A DNA stretch of 64,000 bases from Enterobacteriaceae bacterium RIT714 (GTDB lineage Bacteria > Pseudomonadota > Gammaproteobacteria > Enterobacterales > Enterobacteriaceae), in assembly GCA_009668015.1 (NCBI GenBank), contig WJYB01000002.1, positions 310,001 through 374,000 of the forward strand, given 5' to 3'. A program made the translations under genes and the position numbers. Every line of letters starts with the position of its first letter. Positions within the stretch are counted from its first letter, which is position 1. Under the pieces are notes generated by a model, which worked only from the letters and a program-made list of their open reading frames with translations, was not told where the DNA came from and ran no database searches. Shown in pieces: positions 52,988 through 62,318 of the stretch.

Positions 52988-53947
52988 TCAGTAATGACAA
53001 CAGACTTCTTCGCATTGAGATTTACATATCGAGGAGACGATACTTTCCATTCCACGGACTTTATCTTTTTTCTTTTTATAATTTGCATAAATACAGATTT
53101 TTTTACAGCAGACCTCATCCGGTAACTCCATCATCACAATATTGCTGTGATGATGATTAATATAATTTCCAACAATCTTGCGCGGTAGGATGGCCAGCAT
53201 ACCTCTGTGTTCAACGGCAGAAATGACGCCATTGATCGATGATGAATGGTAACCCACTTTAACCATCGCTGTATTTCGACCGCCAAAAGAGCAGTTATCT
53301 TTACAGGAATAATTGACCAGCGACTCCGCGTTATAAGTACACACCGCGTGATGAATCACATGATAATGGGCTAGCGTAACTTTCTTCTGATTAGCCAGCA
53401 GGCTGGACTGGCTCACGACAACAACGAAGTCTTCCAGAGAATCAATGAGCGTTGATGTCACTTTTTCATTTCGCAGAGGAAAATCACTGATAATGAGATC
53501 GCTGAATGATTGCAGTAAACAGTCAACATATTCGTCATGACTGCATTTGATATGATGATTAAATTTAAACTCTGTGTCGCTGAAATTCGTCTGTTGATAA
53601 AGATTTTGGAAATAATAGTGCTCAAATAAATCCGGGCAAGTCACATTGAGAGACGACTGACCTCTCACGTTATCATTTAATGTCAACAAGCCATCATTAA
53701 TAAGATCCAGTGCATGTAAAAAAACCTGATTAATCTGCAATGCATCATCGGTAGGTTTTAAGCCCTGCGACGTGCGGACAAATAATTCGGTCCCCAACTG
53801 GCGCTGTAACTTACTGATCGAAAGACTCACCGCTGATATAGAGAGATTAAGATTGAGAGCCGCGCGCGACAGATTGCCCGAGGTGATCACTTCGTTCATC
53901 ACCTTAATCAAATTGTAGTCAAAATCATTATGTTTACTGAAATTCAT
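52988..53947 (-). CDS. LysR-family regulator of the chitinase locus, Cys-rich effector domain
   Basis: A 319-residue LTTR with a standard N-terminal helix-turn-helix (FDYNLIKVMNEVITSGNLSRAALNLNLSISAVSLSISKLQ). The effector domain carries 13 cysteines, seven of them within the last 45 residues (EVCCKKIC, SICKSQCEEVCC), most unusual for an LTTR and suggestive of metal or redox sensing. ATG 53947 has GGAG seven bases upstream; an in-frame start at 53989 is also possible. Serratia and Salmonella chitinase loci have a LysR regulator (ChiR) in a comparable place, so control of the chitinases is likely. Confidence 0.85.
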   Translation of the reverse strand: MNFSKHNDFDYNLIKVMNEVITSGNLSRAALNLNLSISAVSLSISKLQRQLGTELFVRTSQGLKPTDDALQINQVFLHALDLINDGLLTLNDNVRGQSSLNVTCPDLFEHYYFQNLYQQTNFSDTEFKFNHHIKCSHDEYVDCLLQSFSDLIISDFPLRNEKVTSTLIDSLEDFVVVVSQSSLLANQKKVTLAHYHVIHHAVCTYNAESLVNYSCKDNCSFGGRNTAMVKVGYHSSSINGVISAVEHRGMLAILPRKIVGNYINHHHSNIVMMELPDEVCCKKICIYANYKKKKDKVRGMESIVSSICKSQCEEVCCHY

Positions 53948-54065
53948 CCGTTTGCTCCATATAAAAAAATGATCTGTCTCTTGTGTCATAATTTCCCTGG
54001 TAAATAAAGTAAAAAAAACTCAACTTTTACAAACGAAACATTAACGGATTGTTATTAAAATTTTA

Positions 54066-54611
54066 TTAATCGATATGAACTCTTGCACGCATCCAACCAT
54101 AGAGGAAAGACTCGTTCCCTTGCTTACCTTCGGCCAGTTCAAGATAACGTTGCCCCTGACTACAGTTTAATGAGGTCAACATCACGGCTTCGCCTTCTTT
54201 ACCGCGAATCTTCAGGAAGGTGGCCAACGTGTTAAGCGTCGCAGGACCGATTTTCCCGTCAATATCAATATCGCTATAATCTGCTCCCTTTCGGTTATAA
54301 GCATTTAACCAACGCTGCAGCCATTTAATGCCAACCGACGGTCCCATATTCGTTCCGGTATCACAAAGCTCCATCGCCAAATCCGGAGACAGCTGATTCA
54401 CTTTGTCAAATCCTGGCTGATACCAATAGTTTTTTTCCAGTATTGTGTAGGCATTTTCCCGGGTAAAATCTTTCATATCACCGGTGTATCCATAACTTCT
54501 TGCCGTTTTTTCAGTTATTCCCCAGTGCGTTGGCCCACCGACGTCATCAGGATGATTGACATATCCACCTTCATTTTTCAGAATTTCTTCAATGACAGGG
54601 TTTTTCGACAT
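54066..54611 (-). CDS. GH108 N-acetylmuramidase (TtsA-like endolysin)
   Basis: A 181-residue peptidoglycan hydrolase. The catalytic Glu lies in the GH108 motif KNEGGYVNHPDDVGGPTHWGIT, and a C-terminal peptidoglycan-binding 3 module follows (WLNAYNRKGADYSDIDIDGKIG and onward). There is no signal peptide, as in endolysins that rely on a holin or special route. TtsA of Salmonella Typhi, required for typhoid toxin release, is of this family. With the holin gene 3.3 kb away it probably opens the cell wall for chitinase release. Gap to the upstream regulator gene is 18 bases; SD GAGG. Confidence 0.9.
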   Translation of the reverse strand: MSKNPVIEEILKNEGGYVNHPDDVGGPTHWGITEKTARSYGYTGDMKDFTRENAYTILEKNYWYQPGFDKVNQLSPDLAMELCDTGTNMGPSVGIKWLQRWLNAYNRKGADYSDIDIDGKIGPATLNTLATFLKIRGKEGEAVMLTSLNCSQGQRYLELAEGKQGNESFLYGWMRARVHID

Positions 54612-54629
54612 AACAGATTCCTCAATGAT

Positions 54630-55073
54630 TTATTTTGTTAACCAGAAGAACAAAGCAGTAACGATAAAAACCAGTGAAAGTGAAATGCTAATCATAATGG
54701 GCGTCCATGAGAGTTGAGAGCGCCTCTTTTTGGGTTTAATCGGTTCAATTTTCACCATGGCGTTAACTTTTATGCCCGCCTTTGGAATAGTGACAAAGAA
54801 ATCATTCACCCCCAAAGATTTAAAGTCTCGCCGGATAAGATATAAAACTTGAGTCAGACTGGCTTCACTGCTGAACTTACTTCTTGCTCCCCACAGGGCG
54901 TCAGAGAGTGCTGATTTTTCAATTACTTCATCATTAGCATGCTGAACAATATAACTCAGGCAGCGTGCCTTCATTGATGTCATTTTTATGACAACATCAG
55001 AATTTAAATCTTTTAGCTCCTTTGTATCCTCATTAAAAACATAATGTCCAGCGATAAGATAAGCGCCCATCAT
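54630..55073 (-). CDS. CadC-like winged-helix regulator with C-terminal membrane anchor and no sensor domain
   Basis: A 147-residue protein with an OmpR/CadC-type winged helix (residues about 10-105: KSALSDALWGARSKFSSEASLTQVLYLIRRDFKSLG, then TIPKAGIKV), a basic segment (KPKKRRS) and one terminal membrane helix (about 125-145, ending FFWLTK). Only two residues follow the helix, so the usual periplasmic sensor is absent. It may need a separate sensor or respond to membrane state. First gene of an operon with the muramidase and divergent from the GH18 chitinase. SD GGAG. Confidence 0.85.
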   Translation of the reverse strand: MMGAYLIAGHYVFNEDTKELKDLNSDVVIKMTSMKARCLSYIVQHANDEVIEKSALSDALWGARSKFSSEASLTQVLYLIRRDFKSLGVNDFFVTIPKAGIKVNAMVKIEPIKPKKRRSQLSWTPIMISISLSLVFIVTALFFWLTK

Positions 55074-55565
55074 TTAATACTCTCCGTTTCGATTGATTGC
55101 ACGGTATGGCACGGCTGATTCCGCCAACTGGAATAAGCGTATATGAATTTGTTTATTTCACCATGCATTCTATGGCATTAAATAAGTAATGCGATCTTTC
55201 GCAGAACATGAGATGCAATTCGAGTATTCATCAAATACCTGTTGAGCAAAACAAAAATACTCCGTGATTGACCTGCCCCTCTTCTGATAATTGTGTCTTT
55301 TTTATACCGCAAAGAATAGTCATTAAACTCAATGCTAATACATTATATATCTCATGACCGGAATGGCTTTTCTGATAACCCACGCATCCCATCATCAAAA
55401 ATTATAGCAACGGCATTTTACAGAGCAAATTCAACTAATAGGGAATAATTTTTAGCAATGGATTTTCTTGATGCGGAATGATTTGCGGATTTTGTTGGCT
55501 GCTCTGAATATTACAGCGGTAATACGACGAAACGTCATTTTCGAAAACATATACAGGAAATCAAC
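55074..55565. other. Divergent regulatory region ahead of the GH18 chitinase
   Basis: 492 bp of AT-rich non-coding DNA between the winged-helix regulator (minus) and the GH18 chitinase (plus). It holds a small palindrome GTATT-N4-AATAC-type element near 55225 and several TATA-like stretches (around 55340). I cannot assign promoters or operators with confidence. It is the most likely target of both regulators in this locus. Confidence 0.5.
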
Positions 55566-57644
55566 ATGGCCACGAGCAAACTCATTAAGACCGATACACT
55601 GACTGAAGCTTCTTATAAAGCGGATGGATTTGATGCCTCCAAAGAGACCTCTAAATATAGCTATACCTCAGCGCGAGTCGCTAAACCGGTATATAACAAG
55701 TACAACACGGCGAATAAACCTAAGGTGTTTGGCTATTATACCGACTGGTCCCAGTACGACAGCCGTCAGAGTGATGGTGATGACACCCCTGCCAACCGTG
55801 GTCGCGGTTATGACCTGGCCAATGTCAGCCCAACGGCATACGACAAAATCATTCTGGGTTTCCTCGGGATTGTGGGCGATCAGGGTGAAAAAGCTGACAC
55901 CATTAACCGCGCCGCCACAACGCTGGGCAAATCAAAAGATCAGGTGACCTTCCTCGATCTGTGGGGCGATTTCCAGACCAGCCGCAATGTGGGATTGAAA
56001 GATACCGGTTGGGTGGAGATGGATCCGAACACTGCCACGCAGGCAACGGTAAAAGGGATCGTCGGCGGTCTGCGCGATCTGCAGGCAAAAGCCAAAGCAG
56101 TGGGTCATACCTTAACGCTTTCGATGAGTATCGGTGGCTGGACCATGAGTAATGGTTTCCACAACATGTCGAAAACGGCCGCCAGCCGCACAACTTTTGC
56201 AAAAAGTGTCGCTAACTTGTTTACCCGTTTCCCGATGTTTTCTGAAGTCGATATTGACTGGGAATATCCGGGCAATGCGGGCAACAATAACCCATACGAC
56301 GATTCAGACGGCCCCAACTATGCGCTGTTGCTGGCTGAACTGAGTAAGCAGCTGAAAGCCATCAACCGCAGCGATGTCAAAATCAGTATTGCCAGCTCGG
56401 CGGTGGTCGCCATTCTGGAAAAATCAGATGTTAATACGTTGCTTAGTCATGATCTTTACAGCGTCAACGTCATGACCTATGACTTCTTCGGTACGCCGTG
56501 GGCTGCTCAACTGGACCATCACACCAATCTGCACGCGCTGGTTGAAGGCGGTTGGGGTGTGGATACTATCGTTGACTATCTGATTGCGAAAGGCTTCCCA
56601 AAAGACCGTATCAACGTGGGCTATGCGGCCTATTCCCGAAATGCGCAAAATGCGAAACTGGAAAGCTTCTCCCCTCTGCGCGGGACGTATCAGCCAGACA
56701 GTAACGCTACCACGACCGGGACTTTCGAGAGCGGCAGTACCGAATGGTACGATCTGATTAACAATTATCTGGATCTGGAGAATCAAAAAGGACGCAATGG
56801 CTTTAGCGTCTACACCGACCAGGTTGCCGATGCCGACTATCTGTATAACAAAGACACCAAACTTTTCATGTCGATCGAAACGCCACGCAGCGTCCGGGCG
56901 AAGGGCCGTTATGTGGCTGAAAAAGGTCTGGGCGCTCTGTTTACCTGGACTATCGACCAGGACAACGGCGTGCTGGTCAATGCGGCGCGCGAAGGGTTAG
57001 GTTGCCCGATTGTTGAACAGGTTATCGACATGAAACCGTTCTACTTTGATGGGGTTAACGTGGCGGGCGAAGTGCCTGAAGACGATTTGCCTGACAGCAA
57101 TCCAGAGACGAATACCGCGCCAGTGGCCGATATTCAACTGCAGGTCATCGGTGGCTCACGCGTACGTTTAAGCGGGGCGGGTTCCAGCGATGCCGACCAT
57201 GATGCATTGACCTATAAATGGACCGTGCCGAACGGGATTTCTGTCAGCAACACGACCTCTTCGACCATCAGTTTCACCGCCCCGGTTGTTGTCAGCAAAG
57301 CGGATTTCCAGTTTGCTCTGCTGGTAACCGATGCTCATGGTGCCGTATCGGCAAACAAACAGTTTACCCTGAGCGTCTTCGGTGAAGATGCGGTCGAACC
57401 AACTCCAACTCCAGAACCGACGCCGGAACCGACTCCGGAACCGACCCCAGAGCCAACGCCGGAACCGACTCCAGATCCAACGCCATCCGGTGATTACGCT
57501 CAGTGGGAATCCAGCAAGATTTACAATACTGGCGATAAAGTGTCCTGGAAAGGTAAAAACTACACCGCGAACTACTGGACGCAAAACAACGAACCTGGTG
57601 ACCCGCAGTTCACGGGTGAATGGGCGCAATGGAAATTGCTTTAA
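55566..57644 (+). CDS. GH18 chitinase without signal peptide, with PKD and CBM5/12 domains
   Basis: A 692-residue chitinase. The GH18 barrel spans about 45-490 ([13 protein letters not shown], then [18 protein letters not shown]). The catalytic motif reads SEVDIDWE: Glu233 is the acid, Asp229 and Asp231 are kept, but the first Asp of DxxDxDxE is Ser226. A PKD domain (about 517-607), Thr-Pro-Glu linker (611-641) and CBM5/12 (645-692) follow. The N-terminus is hydrophilic with no Sec or Tat signal, so it must leave by another route. The same is true of Serratia ChiB and ChiC, which use a holin/endolysin system. SD AGGAAA; terminator follows. Confidence 0.92.
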   Translation: MATSKLIKTDTLTEASYKADGFDASKETSKYSYTSARVAKPVYNKYNTANKPKVFGYYTDWSQYDSRQSDGDDTPANRGRGYDLANVSPTAYDKIILGFLGIVGDQGEKADTINRAATTLGKSKDQVTFLDLWGDFQTSRNVGLKDTGWVEMDPNTATQATVKGIVGGLRDLQAKAKAVGHTLTLSMSIGGWTMSNGFHNMSKTAASRTTFAKSVANLFTRFPMFSEVDIDWEYPGNAGNNNPYDDSDGPNYALLLAELSKQLKAINRSDVKISIASSAVVAILEKSDVNTLLSHDLYSVNVMTYDFFGTPWAAQLDHHTNLHALVEGGWGVDTIVDYLIAKGFPKDRINVGYAAYSRNAQNAKLESFSPLRGTYQPDSNATTTGTFESGSTEWYDLINNYLDLENQKGRNGFSVYTDQVADADYLYNKDTKLFMSIETPRSVRAKGRYVAEKGLGALFTWTIDQDNGVLVNAAREGLGCPIVEQVIDMKPFYFDGVNVAGEVPEDDLPDSNPETNTAPVADIQLQVIGGSRVRLSGAGSSDADHDALTYKWTVPNGISVSNTTSSTISFTAPVVVSKADFQFALLVTDAHGAVSANKQFTLSVFGEDAVEPTPTPEPTPEPTPEPTPEPTPEPTPDPTPSGDYAQWESSKIYNTGDKVSWKGKNYTANYWTQNNEPGDPQFTGEWAQWKLL

Positions 57645-57674
57645 CGAGTAGTGTTATTTTGATTTGATTCATTT

Positions 57675-57704
57675 GCTCCGGCATTGCTCGCCGGAGCTTT
57701 TTTA
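57675..57704 (+). terminator. Rho-independent terminator of the GH18 chitinase gene
   Basis: GCTCCGGC (57675-57682) pairs with GCCGGAGC (57690-57697), then TTTTTT. It lies between convergent GH18 and gss and may serve both. Confidence 0.88.
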
Positions 57705-57722
57705 TATTAACGAGCCGGGAGG

Positions 57723-59588
57723 CTAGCGATCTTTCTCGACCATCAGCGGCTCAATATCGCTCTCTTTTTTAATGACCAGCGAATCATCGCCACGCAAGCA
57801 GGTTCCGCCGTAGTTTCCGCCGACAGTAAACGTACAGACCTGAATGTACTTATTCTCGACTTTTGGCAGACACCACAGCTGCTGGTAGATGTTTTTGCGA
57901 TCCACAAACTTACCGCTGGATTTATCCAGCAGCTCCTCCTGCGCGCTGATGAGGTCGATATTACTCCCGCAGCGACCCGCGATAGGTTTCACCGCATACC
58001 CTGTTTTGCTTAACCGCTCGTTGACTTCAAAATCGGTATCCAGCAGATAGTGGTGGTTCGGGAACAGCTGCCAGAGCACCGGAAGAATGGCTTTGTTGCC
58101 TGGGATGACCGTCCAGAGCGGTTCAAACACCAACACTTCAGGGCGCAGCAACACGTCGATCAGCCGCACGTCATTCTGCGGATGACCGGTACGGATCGGA
58201 ACCGCCGCGTACTCCGTTTCGCTCAGTTCGCGAACCTGTTCTATCGCGGTTTCCCACGCCCAGGTTTTCCACACGCAGTTAACATGGCGGCCTTCATCAT
58301 CCACCAGCTGTCCCGCGCTATCCCAGCTTAACGCCTTCAGGCCATGCAGGATTTTGGTTTCAAAACCGGCCTGCATCAGCGAGCGCTGAATAAAGAGCGC
58401 GTGATAATCTTCTTCGATATCATCATCCTGCATGATGTGCACAAACGGACGCGCATGGCTGTGTTTCCATGCCCCGGTCAGCTCCTCAAGCAACCCTTCA
58501 GCCGGGTTATGCCCCGTACCGCGATAGCCGTTTTTCACCCACTCTTCGAGGATCAGCCCCCCTTCGGTGTGGCAAGAGGCGGAGTCCGCGTTGTATTCGT
58601 AGACCTTCAGCCCGCGCTCATCCATACAGAAATCCATACGACCGGTAATCATATGGTGACGACGCCATTGCCAGGAGAGGCGCAAACGCGGCCAGAGTAT
58701 TTTCGGGATGTCGAATAGTGCGAGTAAATTGTCGTCCTTCAACACTTTATCCGTTGCATGGAGATACATCAGATGCAGTTCGTTGGTAGCTTTGATCAGC
58801 TCCTGCTCGGCGCTTTCGCTGATGGTGAAATACTGGCAGGGATCGTTATTGATGACATGGCCGTTCGCCCGGATGTAAGCCTTCTGCAGCGCGTCTTCTT
58901 CGTTGAGCCATTTGCCGTCATACTGACGTCTGTTTTGCAGTCGCGCGCCGCGAATTTTGAGCAGCTCACCGTCGATTTCCGGCTGCGGCAGGCTGTGTTC
59001 CGTCTCACTGGTCTGAATCATCCATCCGAGAATGGTGGTATCGGTGAACGTATCGTGAAGCGTGTAGCAGCCATTTTCAACCGATAAGCGCAGTTCACGC
59101 GTCCACTGCTGCCCGGCAGGAAGCGGCGAGTGCAGCACGTTCTGTTCCGCAACGCGCACTTTATCACCCAGCAGCTGCGTGATGACCGCAACGTGACCGG
59201 TCTCATTAAACTCACCGCCCTTTTGCCAGATGAGCAGCGAGCCGGCTTCGGGCGCGCGGCGGGAACCGTTAGCAAATGCCTGAAGCGGCAAAATATTATC
59301 GTTAACGACCTCACGCAGAAAACGCAGCGAGAAAATCTCCCACGCCATCCCCACGTCGGTAAAGACAAAACCGTAGTTAAGGAACAGGAAACGGCGAGCG
59401 AACTCAACGCACTGCCATTTATGCCCCATATATTCATTGCCGATATAGCTGCGGAAGTCTGCATCCCCCGGGTAATGCCGCGGATCCAGACTGCTGTAAT
59501 TTGAAGAGTAAATTGCCACGCCACCCGGCGCATATCCTAATAACGTCCCAAACGGAGCGTCACTGCTTAACTTTCCTTTATTACGCAT
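57723..59588 (-). CDS. gss: Bifunctional glutathionylspermidine synthetase/amidase Gss
   Basis: A 621-residue bifunctional enzyme that joins glutathione to spermidine with ATP and can hydrolyse the product. The N-terminal CHAP amidase domain (about 1-200) has the nucleophile Cys60 (KWQCVEFARR) and His in ETGHVAVI. The C-terminal ATP-grasp synthetase follows (RMDFCMDERGLKVYEYNADSASCHTEGGLI, and GGNYGGTCLRGDDSLVIKKESDI at the end). E. coli Gss has 619 residues. Single gene with its own SD (AGGTTGG). Confidence 0.97.
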   Translation of the reverse strand: MRNKGKLSSDAPFGTLLGYAPGGVAIYSSNYSSLDPRHYPGDADFRSYIGNEYMGHKWQCVEFARRFLFLNYGFVFTDVGMAWEIFSLRFLREVVNDNILPLQAFANGSRRAPEAGSLLIWQKGGEFNETGHVAVITQLLGDKVRVAEQNVLHSPLPAGQQWTRELRLSVENGCYTLHDTFTDTTILGWMIQTSETEHSLPQPEIDGELLKIRGARLQNRRQYDGKWLNEEDALQKAYIRANGHVINNDPCQYFTISESAEQELIKATNELHLMYLHATDKVLKDDNLLALFDIPKILWPRLRLSWQWRRHHMITGRMDFCMDERGLKVYEYNADSASCHTEGGLILEEWVKNGYRGTGHNPAEGLLEELTGAWKHSHARPFVHIMQDDDIEEDYHALFIQRSLMQAGFETKILHGLKALSWDSAGQLVDDEGRHVNCVWKTWAWETAIEQVRELSETEYAAVPIRTGHPQNDVRLIDVLLRPEVLVFEPLWTVIPGNKAILPVLWQLFPNHHYLLDTDFEVNERLSKTGYAVKPIAGRCGSNIDLISAQEELLDKSSGKFVDRKNIYQQLWCLPKVENKYIQVCTFTVGGNYGGTCLRGDDSLVIKKESDIEPLMVEKDR

Positions 59589-59747
59589 GTATCCAACCTA
59601 AAACAGGCAGGCGGCAATGTTATGAGGGTTGTCGTCGTCTGCACGTTGTAATTAACCAGACAGAGGTGGAATTATGATACACCTGGATGGCACATTATTC
59701 GTCGTCACAATGATGAAAAATCATAAAGCACAATATCAGGAGTCAAT

Positions 59748-60296
59748 ATGAACTTACAGGCACAACCCCTGGAATGGGGAAACGGTCCACGCATCTTTGA
59801 AATGTTTCTGGAACCTACCTGCCCTTTCTCGGTGAAGGCATTTAACAAGATACCCGCCCTGCTGGAACAGGCTGGCGAAGATAAGATAACGGTCAAAATT
59901 CGTTTACAGTCGCAGCCGTGGCATCTTTTTTCCGGGGTAATCGTCCGCTGTATTCTGGCGGCCTCCACGCTGCCCGATGGCAAAAATGCGGCGCATAAAG
60001 TGATGCAGGCAGTGGCCGACCATCGCGAAGAGTTTGAATTTACCGATCACTGTAGCGGACCGAACATGCAGGCGACACCTGAAGAGATCGTTGCCCGCAT
60101 CGAGCGTTACAGTGGCGTCTCTCTCGCTGAAGCATTCGCCCGCCCGGAGCTACAAACGGAGATCAAATGGCACTGCAAATACGCCCGGCAGAACGGTATC
60201 CACGTCTCCCCGACGTTTATGGTCAACGGCCTGGTGCAGGCGGATCTGGGAAGTGGCGATGAGGTGAGCAAATGGGTTGAGCGTTCAGGCGCGTAA
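59748..60296 (+). CDS. DsbA-like thioredoxin-fold protein with single active-site Cys (CPFS)
   Basis: A 182-residue cytoplasmic thioredoxin-fold protein with a DsbA-type helical insert. The redox motif is PTCPFS, with Ser for the second Cys, and a cis-Pro appears in HVSPTFMVNG. A lone Cys favours glutathione-dependent or isomerase-type chemistry over dithiol oxidation. It has no signal peptide. It is divergent from gss, a glutathione-using enzyme, so a thiol link is possible. SD AGGAG. Confidence 0.75.
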   Translation: MNLQAQPLEWGNGPRIFEMFLEPTCPFSVKAFNKIPALLEQAGEDKITVKIRLQSQPWHLFSGVIVRCILAASTLPDGKNAAHKVMQAVADHREEFEFTDHCSGPNMQATPEEIVARIERYSGVSLAEAFARPELQTEIKWHCKYARQNGIHVSPTFMVNGLVQADLGSGDEVSKWVERSGA

Positions 60297-60309
60297 TACT
60301 GCCCTTGCC

Positions 60310-60346
60310 CTCAGGCCGGGTGACGCTTCGTCTTACCCGGCCTGAG
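60310..60346. repeat. REP-like palindromic element
   Basis: CTCAGGCCGGGT (60310-60321) pairs with ACCCGGCCTGAG (60335-60346) around a 13-base loop containing CGTCTT. Composition and place between convergent genes resemble enterobacterial REP (palindromic unit) sequences, which protect 3' ends or terminate transcription. Confidence 0.6.
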
Positions 60347-60366
60347 AATGAATCAATCACGCGCCC

Positions 60367-61344
60367 TCACGCCTTAAACAGCCAACACGCTGCAAAATGA
60401 CCTGGCGAAATTTCCTGCATGACCGGCTCTTGCGCCTGACACACCGGCATCGCATGGGGACAGCGGCTGCAAAACTTACAGCCAGGCAGCGTCGACGTCG
60501 GGCCTGGGATCTCCCCGCGCAGGGTGGCCTGCTCCAGATGACGAATGCGCGGATCGGGCCGTGGAACGGCGGCCAGTAGCGCGCGCGTATAGGGATGCGC
60601 CGGATGCTGGTACAGCTCGCCCGCCGGTGCCACTTCCACCAGCTTGCCAAGATACATCACCCCAATGCGGCTGGAGATATGGCGTACCATCGACAGATCG
60701 TGAGCGATAAACAGATAGGTAAGCCCCAGCTCTTGCTGCAGATCCTGCAAAATATTGACCACCTGCGCCTGCACCGAGACATCCAGCGCCGAGAGCGGCT
60801 CGTCGCACAGCACAAACTCAGGCCGTACCGACAGCGCGCGCGCAATGCTGATACGCTGACGCTGTCCGCCGCTGAACTCATGCGGAAAACGCTGCAAATG
60901 TTCCTGCTTAAGCCCCACTTTGTAGAGCAACGTTTCAGTACGTTCACGTTGCTCCTCACGGCTGTAACCGTGAATTTGCATCGGTTCGGCCACCAGCTGC
61001 TGCACCGTCATCCCTGGATTTAGCGACGAGTAAGGATCCTGGAAAATGGCCTGCATTCGCTTGCGCAGCGGCTTAAGCTGTTTTTCGCTGGCCTGCGCAA
61101 TTTCGTGTCCGGCAAAGTGAATTTCACCCGAGGTGATATCAAACAGACGCAGCATTGCCCGTCCCAGCGTCGATTTCCCGCAGCCGGACTCTCCCACCAG
61201 GCCAAACGTTTCACCGCGCTGAATATCAAAACTCACGCCATCCAGCGCCTTTACGACCGCCCTTTTGCGTAACAGTCCGCCGCTAAGGGGATAGTGTTTA
61301 TGCAGTTCACGTACGCTCACTAACGGAGAATTTTGCTCGCTCAT
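60367..61344 (-). CDS. Oligopeptide ABC transporter ATPase, DppF/OppF-type
   Basis: A 325-residue ATPase, the second nucleotide-binding subunit. Walker [15 protein letters not shown], signature [15 protein letters not shown], Walker [16 protein letters not shown] and a C-terminal oligopeptide-family Cys cluster ([15 protein letters not shown]), which may bind Fe-S. The N-terminal [15 protein letters not shown] and length match DppF/OppF. It overlaps the upstream ATPase gene by four bases. The substrate could be di/oligopeptide or a related compound; the binding protein that decides this is not in the window. Confidence 0.93.
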   Translation of the reverse strand: MSEQNSPLVSVRELHKHYPLSGGLLRKRAVVKALDGVSFDIQRGETFGLVGESGCGKSTLGRAMLRLFDITSGEIHFAGHEIAQASEKQLKPLRKRMQAIFQDPYSSLNPGMTVQQLVAEPMQIHGYSREEQRERTETLLYKVGLKQEHLQRFPHEFSGGQRQRISIARALSVRPEFVLCDEPLSALDVSVQAQVVNILQDLQQELGLTYLFIAHDLSMVRHISSRIGVMYLGKLVEVAPAGELYQHPAHPYTRALLAAVPRPDPRIRHLEQATLRGEIPGPTSTLPGCKFCSRCPHAMPVCQAQEPVMQEISPGHFAACWLFKA

Positions 61345-62318
61345 GCCTGAACCTCCTTATCAGCCCAGAGCCAACAGGCTGCACGATGCCCCTCGCCCAC
61401 AGAATAAAACGCTGGCTGCCGTTCGCACTGCGGCAGCCGCCGCGGGCAGCGCCCGGCGAAGGGACAACCCGGCGGGGGATTAAGTAAGCCCGGCGGCGTG
61501 CCCTCAATGGGGGACAACCGGTGGTCCGCGTCGTCCGGTCGGGGCAACGAGGCCAGCAGACCTTGCGTATACGGATGCGCCGGACGGTAAAAAATATCCT
61601 CCACGCGGCCCTCCTCCATGACCAGCCCGCCATACATCACCACCACGCGGCTGCACACCTGCGCCACGACGCCAAGATCGTGGGTAATCAGCAGAATCGC
61701 CGTTTCAGTTTGTTGCTGCAGACTCTTCAGCAAACGTAAAATTTGCGCCTGAATGGTCACATCCAGCGCGGTCGTCGGCTCATCGGCGATCAGCAGTTTC
61801 GGGTTGCAGGAGAGCGCGATAGCAATCATCACCCGCTGGCGCATACCGCCGCTAAACTCATGCGGATACTGGTCGTAACGCCGTTCGGCTTCAGCGATAC
61901 CCACCTGTTCCAGCATGGCGATAGCCGCCGCTTTTGCTGCTTTTTTAGAGAGTCCTTTATTGCGCACCAGGATTTCCGCCATCTGTTTACCGATGGTCAG
62001 AACCGGATTCAGCGCGGTCATGGGATCCTGAAAAATCATCGCTATGTCGTTGCCGCGGATCTTACGCATTTGCTCAGGCGTCTTGCGGGCCAGATCGTCA
62101 TTCTGAAAGCGAATACTGCCGCCCGAAATCCGCCCGTTGCTGCCCAGAAGCTGGATGATCGATTTGCAGGTAACGCTTTTTCCGCACCCGGATTCCCCCA
62201 CAATGCCGACCAGTTCACCGGGCTGCACATGAAAGCTCACGCCGCGCACGGCCTGGACTTCGCCGTCACGCGTGCGGAACGAGGTTTTCAGATTATCGAG
62301 TTCTAATAAATTATTCAT
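61341..62318 (-). CDS. Oligopeptide ABC transporter ATPase, DppD/OppD-type
   Basis: A 325-residue ATPase. Walker [15 protein letters not shown], signature [15 protein letters not shown], Walker [16 protein letters not shown], and the C-terminal Cys cluster ([15 protein letters not shown]). I chose ATG 62318, with GGGAG nine bases upstream, over an in-frame start at 62339. It overlaps the permease gene by eight bases. Confidence 0.93.
   Translation of the reverse strand: MNNLLELDNLKTSFRTRDGEVQAVRGVSFHVQPGELVGIVGESGCGKSVTCKSIIQLLGSNGRISGGSIRFQNDDLARKTPEQMRKIRGNDIAMIFQDPMTALNPVLTIGKQMAEILVRNKGLSKKAAKAAAIAMLEQVGIAEAERRYDQYPHEFSGGMRQRVMIAIALSCNPKLLIADEPTTALDVTIQAQILRLLKSLQQQTETAILLITHDLGVVAQVCSRVVVMYGGLVMEEGRVEDIFYRPAHPYTQGLLASLPRPDDADHRLSPIEGTPPGLLNPPPGCPFAGRCPRRLPQCERQPAFYSVGEGHRAACWLWADKEVQA

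Noticed and set aside
50403..55073. Interpretation of holin and muramidase as a prophage remnant
   Set aside because: No integrase, structural, terminase or attachment sequences nearby, and the genes are interleaved with chitinase and regulator genes.
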